DNA from: Duganella sp. Root1480D1
GTDB taxonomy: Bacteria > Pseudomonadota > Gammaproteobacteria > Burkholderiales > Burkholderiaceae_D
Direction of reading: 5' to 3'
DNA length: 64,000 nt
Assembly (NCBI RefSeq): GCF_001427305.1
Contig: NZ_LMFZ01000005.1
Location: forward strand, 62,001-126,000
Of this stretch, positions 32,985 to 41,629 are shown piece by piece; position 1 is the first letter of the stretch; the number at the start of each line of letters is the position of its first letter. Position numbers and translations under genes: made by a program. Under the pieces are notes generated by a model. The model saw only the letters and a program-made list of their open reading frames with translations. It did not search any database and was not told the origin of the DNA.

Positions 32985-34121
32985 TTATTTCTTGTTCAGT
33001 GGATCCATATCGTCCGGCACATCGAGCCTGGTTGGACGATCCGGGTAACGCAGGCCTGGACGATAAGCCTTGATCTGGTACACATACGCCAGCACTTCCG
33101 CCACGGCGGCGTACAGGCGCGGCGGAATCTCGTCGCCGATTTCAGTGTGTTTGTGCAGGGCACGTGCCAGCGGCGGCGCTTCCAGGATGGCGACGCGGTG
33201 CTCCTTGGCCAGTTCGCGGATCTTGGCCGCCACTTCGTCGGTACCCTTGGCCACCACGCGCGGTGCACCCTGCCCGCCTTCGGCGTATTTCAACGCCACC
33301 GCATAGTGGGTCGGGTTGGTCACTACGACGTCGGCGGTCGGCACTTCCTGCATCATGCGTTTCTTCGCCATCTCGCGCTGGAGCTGGCGAATCTTGCCCT
33401 TGATCTGCGGGTTGCCGTCCGACTCCTTGGATTCCTGGATCAGCTCCTGGCGCGTCATCTTCAGCTTGTTCGAGTAATGCCACATCTGGTACGGCGCATC
33501 GATCAGGGCGATGAATCCCAGCGCGCCGACGATCACAATGAAGCTGAACCCCAGCATATTCATGACGTGCGTGCTGCCGCTGTGCAGCGGTTCGACCATC
33601 AGGCCGATCGCTTCCTGCTGCTGGCGCGAAATGACCATATAAGCCACCACGCCCACCACGATGGACTTGCCGATAGCCTTGACCAGTTCCACCAGCGAGT
33701 TGGTGGAGAACATATTGCCGATGCCCGTGATGGGGTTCAGCTTCATGAAATTCGGGGTGAAGGCCTTGGCCGAGAACAGCCAGCCGCCGACCAGCAGCGG
33801 CGATGCCAGTGCCACCACCATCACAGCGATGGCAATCGGCAGGCAGGCCAGCATGACATGCACCACATCGACCAGGATGCGGGTGACCAGGACATCAGGA
33901 TTGAAGACTTGCTCGCGCGTCAGCGACAGCCCCGAGGTGAGGCTGCGGCTTAATTCGCGCACCAGGCCGGAACCGGTCATCCACAGGCCGGCACCCGCTG
34001 CCATGAGAACGGTAAAGGTCGCGACTTCCCGCGACCTCGGTACGTCCCCTTCTTCACGCGCCTGCTCGAGGCGCCTCTGTGACGCGGGTTCTGTTTTCTC
34101 GGCTTCGCTGTCTTCAGCCAT
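32985..34121 (-). CDS. flhB: FlhB, export specificity switch protein
   Basis: FlhB switches export from rod/hook to filament substrates by autocleavage. The 378-aa protein has the basic N-terminus with SEAEKTEPASQRRLEQAREE, four membrane helices and the cytoplasmic domain with NPTH at residues 269-272, where cleavage occurs between Asn269 and Pro270. The C-terminal tail (LRYPDRPTRLDVPDDMDPLN) is variable in the family. First gene of the flhB-flhA pair; the upstream neighbour in the same direction is unrelated. Confidence 0.98.
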   Translation of the reverse strand: MAEDSEAEKTEPASQRRLEQAREEGDVPRSREVATFTVLMAAGAGLWMTGSGLVRELSRSLTSGLSLTREQVFNPDVLVTRILVDVVHVMLACLPIAIAVMVVALASPLLVGGWLFSAKAFTPNFMKLNPITGIGNMFSTNSLVELVKAIGKSIVVGVVAYMVISRQQQEAIGLMVEPLHSGSTHVMNMLGFSFIVIVGALGFIALIDAPYQMWHYSNKLKMTRQELIQESKESDGNPQIKGKIRQLQREMAKKRMMQEVPTADVVVTNPTHYAVALKYAEGGQGAPRVVAKGTDEVAAKIRELAKEHRVAILEAPPLARALHKHTEIGDEIPPRLYAAVAEVLAYVYQIKAYRPGLRYPDRPTRLDVPDDMDPLNKK

Positions 34122-34202
34122 TGACCGCTCCTGTTATCGACCGTGCCATTATCGCTGCGGCCGGGCAAGAGCTATCGATGGAAAAAGCGGGGAAAACCGC
34201 CC

Positions 34203-35234
34203 TTACTCGGCCCCGTCGGCGGCTGGCGCCACCTCCGGCACGGCCTTCGGACGGCCCAATTGCCAGACCTGCTGGTCGATGGCGCCGAAGATGGACTTGC
34301 CGTCGGCGTCCAGCATTTCGATCTTGATGGTGTCGCCAAAGGACATGAAGGAAGTTGTCGGTTTGCCATCGGCGATCATTTCCAGGCAGCGCTTTTCGGC
34401 GATGCAGGAGTAACCCTTCTTCGCATCCTTGTTGGACACGGTGCCGGAACCGACAATGGTGCCGGCGCGCGCATTGCGGGTTTTCACCAGGTGCGAGATC
34501 AACTGGGCGAAGTTGAAGACCATGTCCACGCCGGCATTGGGCTGGCCCACCAGCTTGCCGTTCCAGGTGGAGCGCAGCGGCAGGTGGATCTTGGCATCCT
34601 TCCACGCGTCCCCCAGCTCATCCGGCGTGACAGCGACCGGCGAGAAACTGCTGGCCGGCTTGGACTGGAAGAAGCCGAAGCCCTTTGCCAGTTCTTCCGG
34701 AATCAGGTTGCGCAAGGAGACGTCGTTCACCAGCACCAGCAGGCGAATCTGCTGGAAGGCCAGGTCCGGCGTTGCGCCCATTGGCACATCATCGGTAATG
34801 ACGGCGATTTCCGATTCGAAGTCGATGCCCCATTCTTCGTGTTTCAGCTCGATGTCGTCGCAAGGGCCGATGAAGTCGTCGCTGCCGCCCTGGTACATCA
34901 GCGGGTCTTCCCAGAACGAAGCCGGCATCTCCGCGTTGCGGGCCTTGCGCACTAGTTCAACGTGGTTGACATAGGCCGAGCCGTCAGCCCACTGGTAAGC
35001 ACGCGGCAGCGGGGCCATGCAGTTTGCCGGCGCGAAGTCGAAGCTGCGGCGGGCCTTGCCTTCGTTGAGCTGGCGGTACAGCTCATCAAGCTGCGGCGAG
35101 ATGAAGTTCCAGTCATCCAGCGCGCGTTGCAGGCTGCGGGCAATGCCATCGGCGACCACGGCGGTCTTCAGGTCGCGGGAGACGACGATCAACTGGCCGT
35201 CGCGGGTGCCGTCTTTGAGGGTGGCGAGTTTCAT
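34203..35234 (-). CDS. Fumarylacetoacetate hydrolase family protein
   Basis: The 343-aa protein has the FAH-type fold region: VELVRKARNAEMPASFWEDP, MYQGGSDDFIGPCDDI, EWGIDFESEIAVITDDVPMG (metal-binding acidic residues), and RAGTIVGSGTVSNKDAKKGY. Family members hydrolyse fumarylacetoacetate-like C-C bonds in aromatic catabolism. It stands alone here, with no tyrosine-degradation gene beside it, so the substrate cannot be named. It is divergent from the DUF2061 gene and shares that promoter region. Confidence 0.85.
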   Translation of the reverse strand: MKLATLKDGTRDGQLIVVSRDLKTAVVADGIARSLQRALDDWNFISPQLDELYRQLNEGKARRSFDFAPANCMAPLPRAYQWADGSAYVNHVELVRKARNAEMPASFWEDPLMYQGGSDDFIGPCDDIELKHEEWGIDFESEIAVITDDVPMGATPDLAFQQIRLLVLVNDVSLRNLIPEELAKGFGFFQSKPASSFSPVAVTPDELGDAWKDAKIHLPLRSTWNGKLVGQPNAGVDMVFNFAQLISHLVKTRNARAGTIVGSGTVSNKDAKKGYSCIAEKRCLEMIADGKPTTSFMSFGDTIKIEMLDADGKSIFGAIDQQVWQLGRPKAVPEVAPAADGAE

Positions 35235-35281
35235 TTTAGGAATGCTATCGATTCAGTAGAGATAATCAATTTTACCTCTTA

Positions 35282-35300
35282 GATGCGAATCATTACCATT
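35282..35300. promoter_or_regulatory. Fur-box-like sequence
   Basis: GATGCGAATCATTACCAT; its right half AATCATTACC matches nine of ten bases of the second half of the classical Fur box, and the whole resembles the TGCGAATCATT form common in betaproteobacterial iron promoters. It lies 27 bases before the DUF2061 ATG and about 50 bases from the divergent FAH-family gene. Confidence 0.35.
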
Positions 35301-35326
35301 TGGCTCAACTGGAAAGGATTTCGATC

Positions 35327-35734
35327 ATGGCAATCGCAGCGAAGAAAATGAGCCAAGTCACCGCCCACATGGGGATTGCCTTCGGCCTGATGTACGTGCT
35401 GACCGGCTCGGTAGCTTTCGGCGGCCTGGCTGCCGTGCTGGAACCGGTCATCAACGTCGTGCTGCTGCCATTCCATGAAAAGGCCTGGCACGCACTGCGC
35501 ACACGCTTCAGCGCGCGCCGGCTGACGCTGGTCGCGGCCGAAAAAGTATCGCAAACCGTCATGCACGCACTGGTCGCCTTTGCCACCTTGTACGCGGCAA
35601 CCGGCTCCCTGGCCTTCGGCGGACTGGCCGCTGTGCTGGAGCCGGTCATCAACGTGATCGCCCTGCCCTTCCACGACCGCTGGTTCGACCGCCACGTGCT
35701 GCGTGTTGCCCCGTCGGCTCTTGCCGCTGCCTGA
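35327..35734 (+). CDS. DUF2061 membrane protein, duplicated domain
   Basis: The 135-aa protein consists of two copies of a DUF2061-like unit: KKMSQVTAHMGIAFGLMYVL and EKVSQTVMHALVAFATLYAA each followed by TGS(V/L)AFGGLAAVLEPVINV and a histidine-containing LPFH. Each unit should form two membrane helices. The start at 35327 is preferred because GGAAAGGA lies upstream; earlier in-frame codons lack a ribosome site. Function is unknown. A Fur-box-like site precedes it, so iron control is possible. Confidence 0.8.
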   Translation: MAIAAKKMSQVTAHMGIAFGLMYVLTGSVAFGGLAAVLEPVINVVLLPFHEKAWHALRTRFSARRLTLVAAEKVSQTVMHALVAFATLYAATGSLAFGGLAAVLEPVINVIALPFHDRWFDRHVLRVAPSALAAA

Positions 35735-35838
35735 TTCTTCCAAACAATCAAGGCGGTGAGAATCCGCGCAAATTCCGGACTGTGCATGCTGTTATGCTTC
35801 GACGCATTTGTTAACTGCCGAGAGAGGCCTCCACCCAT

Positions 35839-36396
35839 ATGCGCCGCTTACTTGCTTTGCTTCCCTTGCTGCCCTGCCTGTGCCTCGCGCACGGGACCAA
35901 TCTCGAATTGCGCGAAATGACAAACGCCGACCAGGCAGCACGAAACGCTTCCCTTACCGACTGGTCCATCCTGAACAAGGAAGATGCCAAGCGCCGCGAC
36001 CGCGTAAGGGAAATGCTGGCTGCTGGCACCATCACCTCGGCAGAAGACTTCTACAACGCCGGGCTGATCATGCAACACGGGAAAAGCCCTCAGGATTTCA
36101 AGCTGGCCTTTTCGCTCGCCAGTCTCAGCATGACGATTGATCCGGAAAGCAGCAGCTTCAAGCCAGCCTACAAGTCGAGCAAGTGGCTGACCGCTGCCGC
36201 TTGGGACCGCCATATGATGAATCTCGGAAAACCGCAATGGTACGGAACGCAATTCACCAAACGCGACCCGAAGCTGCCGTGGGAGCTCTACCAGTTCGAT
36301 GAGAATGCTGTTACTGACGAGGAGAGAAAAGCGCTCGGCGTCATGACCCGGGAAGAGTCGCGCGCCAAGCTGGAGCAAATGAACAAGGCGCACTGA
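35839..36396 (+). CDS. Exported DUF6624-like protein
   Basis: The 185-aa protein begins with a signal peptide (MRRLLALLPLLPCLCLAHG). The mature part has a pattern like DUF6624 proteins: DFYNAGLIMQHGKSPQDFKL, LASLSMTID, and AAWDRHMMNLGKPQWYGTQF. The role is unknown. It is not coupled to either neighbour (about 100 bases before, 84 after). The ribosome site is weak; the start is chosen because it places the signal peptide at the N-terminus. Confidence 0.65.
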   Translation: MRRLLALLPLLPCLCLAHGTNLELREMTNADQAARNASLTDWSILNKEDAKRRDRVREMLAAGTITSAEDFYNAGLIMQHGKSPQDFKLAFSLASLSMTIDPESSSFKPAYKSSKWLTAAAWDRHMMNLGKPQWYGTQFTKRDPKLPWELYQFDENAVTDEERKALGVMTREESRAKLEQMNKAH

Positions 36397-36480
36397 CCAA
36401 GCCCGCGTGCGGCAGCGAACGGACGCAATTCGCTCTGGGGCCTAGTCTCGGCTTGTCATTCAAACCGCTGGAGGCGAATC

Positions 36481-36870
36481 ATGTTTGCCGACAAGGACGC
36501 AATCGCGATGATTGCTGTGAAAGACCTTGACGCCGCCGCCAAATTCTACGGGGACGTGCTCGGCCTGGAAAAGCTCGACAGCCCGGAACAGCAGGTCATG
36601 GTTTTCCGCAGTGGCACGAGCAAGCTCAACGTCTATCGTTCGGAATACGCCGGCACCAATAAAGCTACCACCCTCATGTGGAATGTCGGCAGCGAATTGG
36701 AATCCATTGCCGCAAGACTCAAGGCCAAGGGTGTGGCATTCGAACATTACGATTTGCCAGGCCTGACACTTGAAGGCGACATCCATGTCGGCGGCCATAT
36801 GAAAGTGGCATGGTTCAAGGATGTCGACGGCAATATCCTCAGCATTGTGAGCGGACAGGAGGCTTTATGA
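36481..36870 (+). CDS. VOC (glyoxalase/bleomycin resistance) family protein
   Basis: The 129-aa protein shows one VOC module pair: AMIAVKDLDAAAKFYGDVLG, LEKLDSPEQQVMVFRSGTSK, YRSEYAGTNKATTLMWNVG, and the C-terminal HMKVAWFKDVDGNILSIV. VOC proteins bind metals and modify or sequester small molecules; the substrate is not predictable here. GGAGGCGAATC just before the ATG is a strong ribosome site. Its TGA overlaps the ATG of the EF-hand gene (ATGA). Confidence 0.85.
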   Translation: MFADKDAIAMIAVKDLDAAAKFYGDVLGLEKLDSPEQQVMVFRSGTSKLNVYRSEYAGTNKATTLMWNVGSELESIAARLKAKGVAFEHYDLPGLTLEGDIHVGGHMKVAWFKDVDGNILSIVSGQEAL

Positions 36871-37298
36871 ATCCGAAAACACTTGGCTTGATTGCGGGCG
36901 CGCTGATTTCAGTGCACGCGCTGGCAGCAACACCTGATGTGGACAAAGAATTCACCGCAATGGATGCCGACCGGGACGGCAAGGTATCCGCAAGCGAGCA
37001 TGCGGCCGGCGCGAAGCAAATGTTCGGGAAGATGGATGCCAACCATGACGGCAAGGTAACTGCCGCAGAAATGGCGGCAGCCCACCAGGCCATCAGCGGC
37101 CAGGCGGCGAAGAAATCGGACATGCCGGCAGCCGACAAGATCAAGGCCGTCGACGCTGACGGCGACGGCGTGCTCACTGCCGAAGAGCACGCCAAAGCCT
37201 CGGCATCGATGTTTGCAAAAATGGATACCGACAAGGACGGTTTCCTGAGCAAGCAGGAGATGGCCGCCGGGCATGCGGCCATGATGAAGAAACAGTGA
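36867..37298 (+). CDS. Exported EF-hand calcium-binding protein
   Basis: The 143-aa protein has a signal peptide (MNPKTLGLIAGALISVHALA) and four canonical EF-hand loops: DADRDGKVSASE, DANHDGKVTAAE, DADGDGVLTAEE and DTDKDGFLSKQE. All have Asp at positions 1, 3 and 5 (Asn at 3 in the second) and Glu at 12, so calcium binding is likely. The start at 36867 overlaps the VOC stop codon. Function beyond calcium binding is unknown; it should be periplasmic. Confidence 0.88.
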   Translation: MNPKTLGLIAGALISVHALAATPDVDKEFTAMDADRDGKVSASEHAAGAKQMFGKMDANHDGKVTAAEMAAAHQAISGQAAKKSDMPAADKIKAVDADGDGVLTAEEHAKASASMFAKMDTDKDGFLSKQEMAAGHAAMMKKQ

Positions 37299-38015
37299 TC
37301 AGACCGGCGCCAGCAGCGCAAGCTGTTCAGGTGACAGATAGCACCACTCGCCTTCCTGCAGGCCAAGCGAGGCGAGTTGCAGTTGGCCGATGGCGGAACG
37401 ATGCAGCGCAGAGCAGTGATTGCCGGCGGCAGCGAGCATGCGCTTGACCTGGTGGTACTTGCCTTGCTCCAGGACGATCTCGAGCTGGTTCTCGCCGCGC
37501 TTGATGCAGGTGACAGCAGCCAGCGGAGCCGGCTCATCGTGCAACTGGACGCCCGCCAGCATCTGGGCCACCAGCTCGTCGGTCACCGGTTCTGCCGTAG
37601 TGGCCAGGTAGACCTTGGGCACATGGCGCTTGGGTGAGGACTGGGCATGGATGAACGGGCCGTCGTCCGACATCAGCAGCATGCCGGTGGTGTCGTGGTC
37701 GAGTCGGCCAACCGGCTGGACTTCACGCCAGGTAAATTGCTCAGGAAGCAAGGTCAGCACACCGGGATGATGGCTGGGCTTACGGGAGCATTCGTAATCG
37801 GACGGCTTGTACAGCGCAATATAGAGGTGTTCGCGATAAACCCACTCTTCGCCAAACACTTCCAGCACCAGGCCGTCGGTTTCAATAGTCGCTTTATAGT
37901 TGTCCTGCACTTCGCCGCCGATGGAAACGTCACCGTCTTCAATCAGGGCGCGGCAGTATTTACGGGTGCCGAAGCCTTGCGACTGCAGGATTCGGTCCAG
38001 GGATAATTTACTCAT
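37299..38015 (-). CDS. RsuA-type pseudouridine synthase
   Basis: The 238-aa protein has an N-terminal S4-like RNA-binding segment (LDRILQSQGFGTRKYCRALI) and the RsuA/RluB catalytic motif PVGRLDHDTTGMLLMSDDG with catalytic Asp106. KYHQVKRMLAAAGNHCSALH near the C-terminus is typical of RsuA-type enzymes. The target is likely 16S rRNA. The start at 38015 (MSKLSLDRILQ) fits the family; a 19-codon extension does not. It is convergent with the EF-hand gene without any gap. Confidence 0.9.
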   Translation of the reverse strand: MSKLSLDRILQSQGFGTRKYCRALIEDGDVSIGGEVQDNYKATIETDGLVLEVFGEEWVYREHLYIALYKPSDYECSRKPSHHPGVLTLLPEQFTWREVQPVGRLDHDTTGMLLMSDDGPFIHAQSSPKRHVPKVYLATTAEPVTDELVAQMLAGVQLHDEPAPLAAVTCIKRGENQLEIVLEQGKYHQVKRMLAAAGNHCSALHRSAIGQLQLASLGLQEGEWCYLSPEQLALLAPV

Positions 38016-38158
38016 GGGGCGGGATTTTACCGGATTTACGCTACCGCAAGCCTCCCTATTGATGCAGATCAAAGGGCGTGACAGTCGAGTTGGTACACTT
38101 AAATAGCATTAGGAATCTGCTGACTGGGCTATAGGAATTTCTTTGGGAGATCTCAGCA

Positions 38159-38452
38159 ATGAAGCTCTACATCAACCGTAAGTCGTTGGCCCAGGCTCAT
38201 GCCGCTTCGCTGGAAACCAAGCTGGCCGTAGCGCGCTGGAGTGGCCAGGCAGGCGCAATGCCGCAAGCTTTGTGGCGTCACCAGCAAGGTGCTGAGCTGC
38301 TGGAGTGGCTGCTGCAAGGGGGCTTTTCAACCGAAGAGCAGAACGCGGAAACGAAAACAGCGGCCAGGGGCCGCCGTTCTCTTGCCTCCCAAAGAGACAG
38401 TGACGAGGAATGTGAATTCACTCAAGTCCGCATCCGTAATGCGGCTGCGTAG
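38159..38452 (+). CDS. Small hypothetical protein
   Basis: A 97-aa open frame (MKLYINRKSLAQAHAASLET) preceded by GGGAGA at a usable distance. I recognise no family. The first 60 residues look like a normal small soluble protein; the last 35 (from about AETKTAARGRRSL) overlap a terminator-like hairpin AACAGCGGCC-AGG-GGCCGCCGTT, so the real gene may once have ended earlier. No partner genes. Confidence 0.45.
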   Translation: MKLYINRKSLAQAHAASLETKLAVARWSGQAGAMPQALWRHQQGAELLEWLLQGGFSTEEQNAETKTAARGRRSLASQRDSDEECEFTQVRIRNAAA

Positions 38453-38579
38453 TCTGCCTCAAGAATTGATTGCTGATCGCCCTCCCCTTGAATCGAACTA
38501 CACCGTCAATATAGTCCACGTCGGGGAAATGGCAAGCAAAAATGCCAATGTTAACTGCTGAGCCATTCCAGGCAATAGC

Positions 38580-39578
38580 TCAGCGCAAGCTCGGCTTGGC
38601 CGCATCGGCTGCGGCCTTGATTGCGCCGTAACCGACGGCTGCGCCAAATTTCTTCAGCACGCGCTCAGGCAGGTTTTCATGCTGGGTGTAGTCGACGATA
38701 TCTTCGGCTTTCACTATATCGCGCGCCACGCTGTCCACGCTGCCCAGGTCATCGGCCAAGCCCATTTCGATGGCGCGTGCCCCCGTCCAGTACAGGCCGG
38801 AGAACATATCAGGCGTTTCTTTCAGGCGTTTGCCACGGCCGGTACGCACCACGTCGATGAATTGCGCGTGGATTTCCTTGAGCATGCTCTGGGCATGCTG
38901 TTTCTGCTTGTCCGACTGCGGGCTGAACGGATCCATGAAGCCCTTGTTCTCGCCAGCCGTCAGCAGGCGGCGTTCGACGCCCAGCTTTTCCATGGTGCCG
39001 GTGAAGCCAAAACCGTCCATCAGCACGCCGATCGAACCGATGATGCTGGCCTTGTTGACGTAGATGCGGTCCGCAGCCGAAGCGATGTAGTAGCCGCCCG
39101 ACGCGCAGATTTCATCGACCACCACATAGAGCGGCTTTTGCGGGTAGCCGTGGCGCAGGCGGCGGATTTCGTCCACGATCATGCCGGCCTGGACAGCGCT
39201 GCCACCCGGGCTGTTGATGTGCAGGACGATGGCCACCGAGCCGGTGTCCGAGAAAGCTTTGTTCAGTGCGGGAATCACCACGTCGGCAGCGCCGCTGCCT
39301 TCAGATTCAATGCTGCCCTCGATTTCGATCAGGGCGGTATGGCGGCCCAGCGCTTCAGCATCGCCGCCCATCAGGTTGACGCCGAAGTAGCTGGCCAGGG
39401 CGAAGAAAATGATGGCCAGCGTCGACACCTTGAAGAAGATGCTCCAGCGGCGGTTGGCACGCTGCTCTTTCAGCGTGGCGAATACCAGCTTTTCCAGAAC
39501 CTCGCGTTCCCACTTGATGGGCGGGTTCTCGGCTGGCGGGACTGGCTGCTGGTTATTGTTCTCGTTGTTATCACTCAT
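38580..39578 (-). CDS. sppA: SppA-type S49 signal peptide peptidase
   Basis: The 332-aa protein has an N-terminal membrane anchor (IFFKVSTLAIIFFALASYFG) and a single S49 peptidase domain (about 85-300), so it is the short, SohB/SppA36-like form. The nucleophile is Ser160 in EICASGGYYIAS; HINSPGGSAVQAG and IIGSIGVLMDGFG are conserved family segments, and the catalytic lysine is expected in the SIGV downstream region. It degrades cleaved signal peptides in the membrane. The start at 39578 overlaps the Rieske gene by four bases. Confidence 0.92.
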   Translation of the reverse strand: MSDNNENNNQQPVPPAENPPIKWEREVLEKLVFATLKEQRANRRWSIFFKVSTLAIIFFALASYFGVNLMGGDAEALGRHTALIEIEGSIESEGSGAADVVIPALNKAFSDTGSVAIVLHINSPGGSAVQAGMIVDEIRRLRHGYPQKPLYVVVDEICASGGYYIASAADRIYVNKASIIGSIGVLMDGFGFTGTMEKLGVERRLLTAGENKGFMDPFSPQSDKQKQHAQSMLKEIHAQFIDVVRTGRGKRLKETPDMFSGLYWTGARAIEMGLADDLGSVDSVARDIVKAEDIVDYTQHENLPERVLKKFGAAVGYGAIKAAADAAKPSLR

Positions 39579-39940
39579 GGTCTTGGGCGCACATAGTCGT
39601 CGGGCTGCCAATAAATGTTTTCATCACGCTCGGACACGGCAATCGGGCGTAAACGGCCGCCGCGGCATGGGCCGCCGGCGCACTGGCCATTTTCAGGCAT
39701 ATAAATGGCGCCGTGTGTGGAACACATAATATAAAGGCCGCTGGATTCGAAGAACTCCCCCTCCGCCCAGTCGAGCTCGATCGGCACGTGGGCGCAGCGG
39801 TTCAGGTAGCCATACACCTTGCCGCCGTAGCGCACCACGAAGCCAGTGGTATCTTCACCGCCAGCGCGCAGGGGGAAACGGATGCCCTTGCCGCCTTCCA
39901 GCAGCGCCTCGGCAGCACAGACCAGGATGTCAGCGTCCAT
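39575..39940 (-). CDS. Rieske [2Fe-2S] protein
   Basis: A 121-aa single-domain Rieske protein. Cluster ligands are visible as C49-A-H51 and C73-S-T-H76 (RCAHVP and CSTHGAIY). No oxygenase domain is attached. The start at 39940 overlaps the gph stop codon by one base (TAATG); an upstream ATG seven codons earlier would lie inside gph. It sits in the gph-Rieske-sppA cluster common in Burkholderiales. The partner redox protein is unknown. Confidence 0.9.
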   Translation of the reverse strand: MDADILVCAAEALLEGGKGIRFPLRAGGEDTTGFVVRYGGKVYGYLNRCAHVPIELDWAEGEFFESSGLYIMCSTHGAIYMPENGQCAGGPCRGGRLRPIAVSERDENIYWQPDDYVRPRP

Positions 39941-40599
39941 TACGCGTACTCGTTCAGCCACTGGTGCAATTGCGGCACCGTGCGGGCCGAATACACCGGG
40001 TTGCAGGCGGCCAGTTGATCAAGCGGATGGGCGCCATATTCGACGGCGATGCCGGAAGATCCCGCATTTTGCGCCATCATCAGGTCGTGTGTCGTGTCGC
40101 CGATCATGACGGTGCGCTTCAAATCCTGGCCCAGCTCGCGGGTCAGTTCCTGCAACATGGCCGGGTGCGGCTTGGAGAAGGTCTCGTCGGCGCAGCGCGT
40201 GGCGTCAAAGGTCGACAGCAGGCCGGCGGCGTTCAGAGCGCGATTCAGGCCCACCCGGCTCTTGCCGGTGGCGACCGCCAGGAAGAAGCCTTGCTGCGAC
40301 AAATCCTGCAGCATCTCCGGAACGCCATCAAACAGCGTCAATTCGTGGTCTTTTGCCAGGTAATGGTAGCGATAGCGCTCGATCATGCGCGGATACACCT
40401 TGGGGTCGAGGCCCGGCATCGCCACCTGCATGGCTTCACCCAGGCCCAGCCCGATGACATGGGCCGCCTGCTCCCGGCTCGGGATTGGCAGGGCCAGGTC
40501 CTTGGCGGCGGCCTGGATGCATTTCACGATAGTGGCGGTGCTGTCCATGAGCGTGCCATCCCAATCGAAGACGATCAGGTCAAATTGCTTGCGCGGCAT
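39940..40599 (-). CDS. gph: HAD-family phosphatase, phosphoglycolate phosphatase-like
   Basis: The 219-aa protein is a HAD hydrolase: motif I FDWDGTLMDS with nucleophile Asp12 and acid Asp14, motif II around VATGKSRVGL, Lys in TFSKPHPAML (motif III) and MIGDTTHDLMMAQNAG (motif IV). The closest family is Gph-like; the substrate is probably phosphoglycolate but other phosphates are possible. Gene order rluC-gph-Rieske-sppA suggests one operon; it starts 10 bases after rluC. Confidence 0.88.
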   Translation of the reverse strand: MPRKQFDLIVFDWDGTLMDSTATIVKCIQAAAKDLALPIPSREQAAHVIGLGLGEAMQVAMPGLDPKVYPRMIERYRYHYLAKDHELTLFDGVPEMLQDLSQQGFFLAVATGKSRVGLNRALNAAGLLSTFDATRCADETFSKPHPAMLQELTRELGQDLKRTVMIGDTTHDLMMAQNAGSSGIAVEYGAHPLDQLAACNPVYSARTVPQLHQWLNEYA

Positions 40600-40609
40600 T
40601 ATTTTTTTC

Positions 40610-41629
40610 TCAATTCAATGGTTTCCCCAAGCTTACCAAGAATCGCTGGCATTCGGCGGCCAAAGGCGCATTCAAGGTCATCGGCTTGCCCGTTTCCGGG
40701 TGAGTAAACGTAATCTGGTGGGCGTGCAAGAACATCCGTTTCAGTGCACCGCGGGTTTCGGTGGCTTTCTGCAGCGCCTTGTTCAGCGCGAAATCGCCGT
40801 ATTTGTCGTCGCCAGCGATGGGGAAGCCCGAAGATTGCAGATGAACGCGAATCTGGTGGGTGCGTCCGGTTTTCAGCTCGGCTTCCAGCAAGGCGAAACC
40901 GTCGAACTTTTGCAGCAGGCTGAACACGGTATGCGAGGCCTGGCCGTCGGCCTGCACCCGCACGCGGCGCTCGCCGTCCGGCAGCGTATATTTATGCAAT
41001 GCCAACTTGACGTGCTGGCGTTTGTTCTTCCAGTCGCCAACGGCCAGGGCCAGATAGCGCTTGTCGGTCGCACCGTCGCGCATCTGGTCGTGCAGGTTGG
41101 TCAGTGCGGTACGTTTCTTGGCGATCAGCAGCAGGCCGGAGGTTTCGCGGTCCAGGCGGTGCACCAGTTCCAGGAACTTGGCGTCCGGGCGTGCTGCGCG
41201 CAGTTGCTCGATCACGCCGAACGACACGCCGGAGCCGCCGTGCACGGCCACGCCGCACGGTTTGTCGATCACCAGCAAGTTGGCGTCTTCGAAAATCACG
41301 GGGAATTCGGCGGCCGGGACCGTCGACTCTTGCTTTTCAGCAATGCGAATCGGCGGAATCCGGACCAAGTCGCCGGCATTCAGGCGGTACAGCTGGTCGA
41401 TGCGGCCCTTGTTGACCCGTACTTCACCCGAGCGCAGGATACGATAGACGTGGCTCTTCGGCACACCTTTGCAAACACGCAACAGGTAGTTATCGATCCG
41501 CTGACCGGCCTCTTCTTCAGTGATTGTGACGAATTGTGCTTGCGGCAGGACCTGTTGGGGGGAAGCGGATTCGGCTTTTTGCGCCTTGTTTTGGCCTGGC
41601 TTCCCAGAATTTCTCTCTAAGTCCTTCAT
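40610..41629 (-). CDS. rluC: RluC, 23S rRNA pseudouridine synthase
   Basis: The 339-aa protein has an S4 domain (about 45-100; QRIDNYLLRVCKGVPKSHVY) and an RluA-type catalytic domain with VHRLDRETSGLLL, catalytic Asp160. KTGRTHQIRVHL and DDKYGDFALNKAL are typical. E. coli RluC modifies positions 955, 2504 and 2580 of 23S rRNA; the position next to and divergent from rne is the usual arrangement for rluC. First gene of a probable rluC-gph-Rieske-sppA operon. Confidence 0.94.
   Translation of the reverse strand: MKDLERNSGKPGQNKAQKAESASPQQVLPQAQFVTITEEEAGQRIDNYLLRVCKGVPKSHVYRILRSGEVRVNKGRIDQLYRLNAGDLVRIPPIRIAEKQESTVPAAEFPVIFEDANLLVIDKPCGVAVHGGSGVSFGVIEQLRAARPDAKFLELVHRLDRETSGLLLIAKKRTALTNLHDQMRDGATDKRYLALAVGDWKNKRQHVKLALHKYTLPDGERRVRVQADGQASHTVFSLLQKFDGFALLEAELKTGRTHQIRVHLQSSGFPIAGDDKYGDFALNKALQKATETRGALKRMFLHAHQITFTHPETGKPMTLNAPLAAECQRFLVSLGKPLN

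Noticed and set aside
30897-33953. Open frame of 1018 codons on the plus strand opposite flhA and flhB
   Set aside because: Low-complexity His/Gln/Arg translation typical of an antisense shadow; flhA and flhB fully explain the region.
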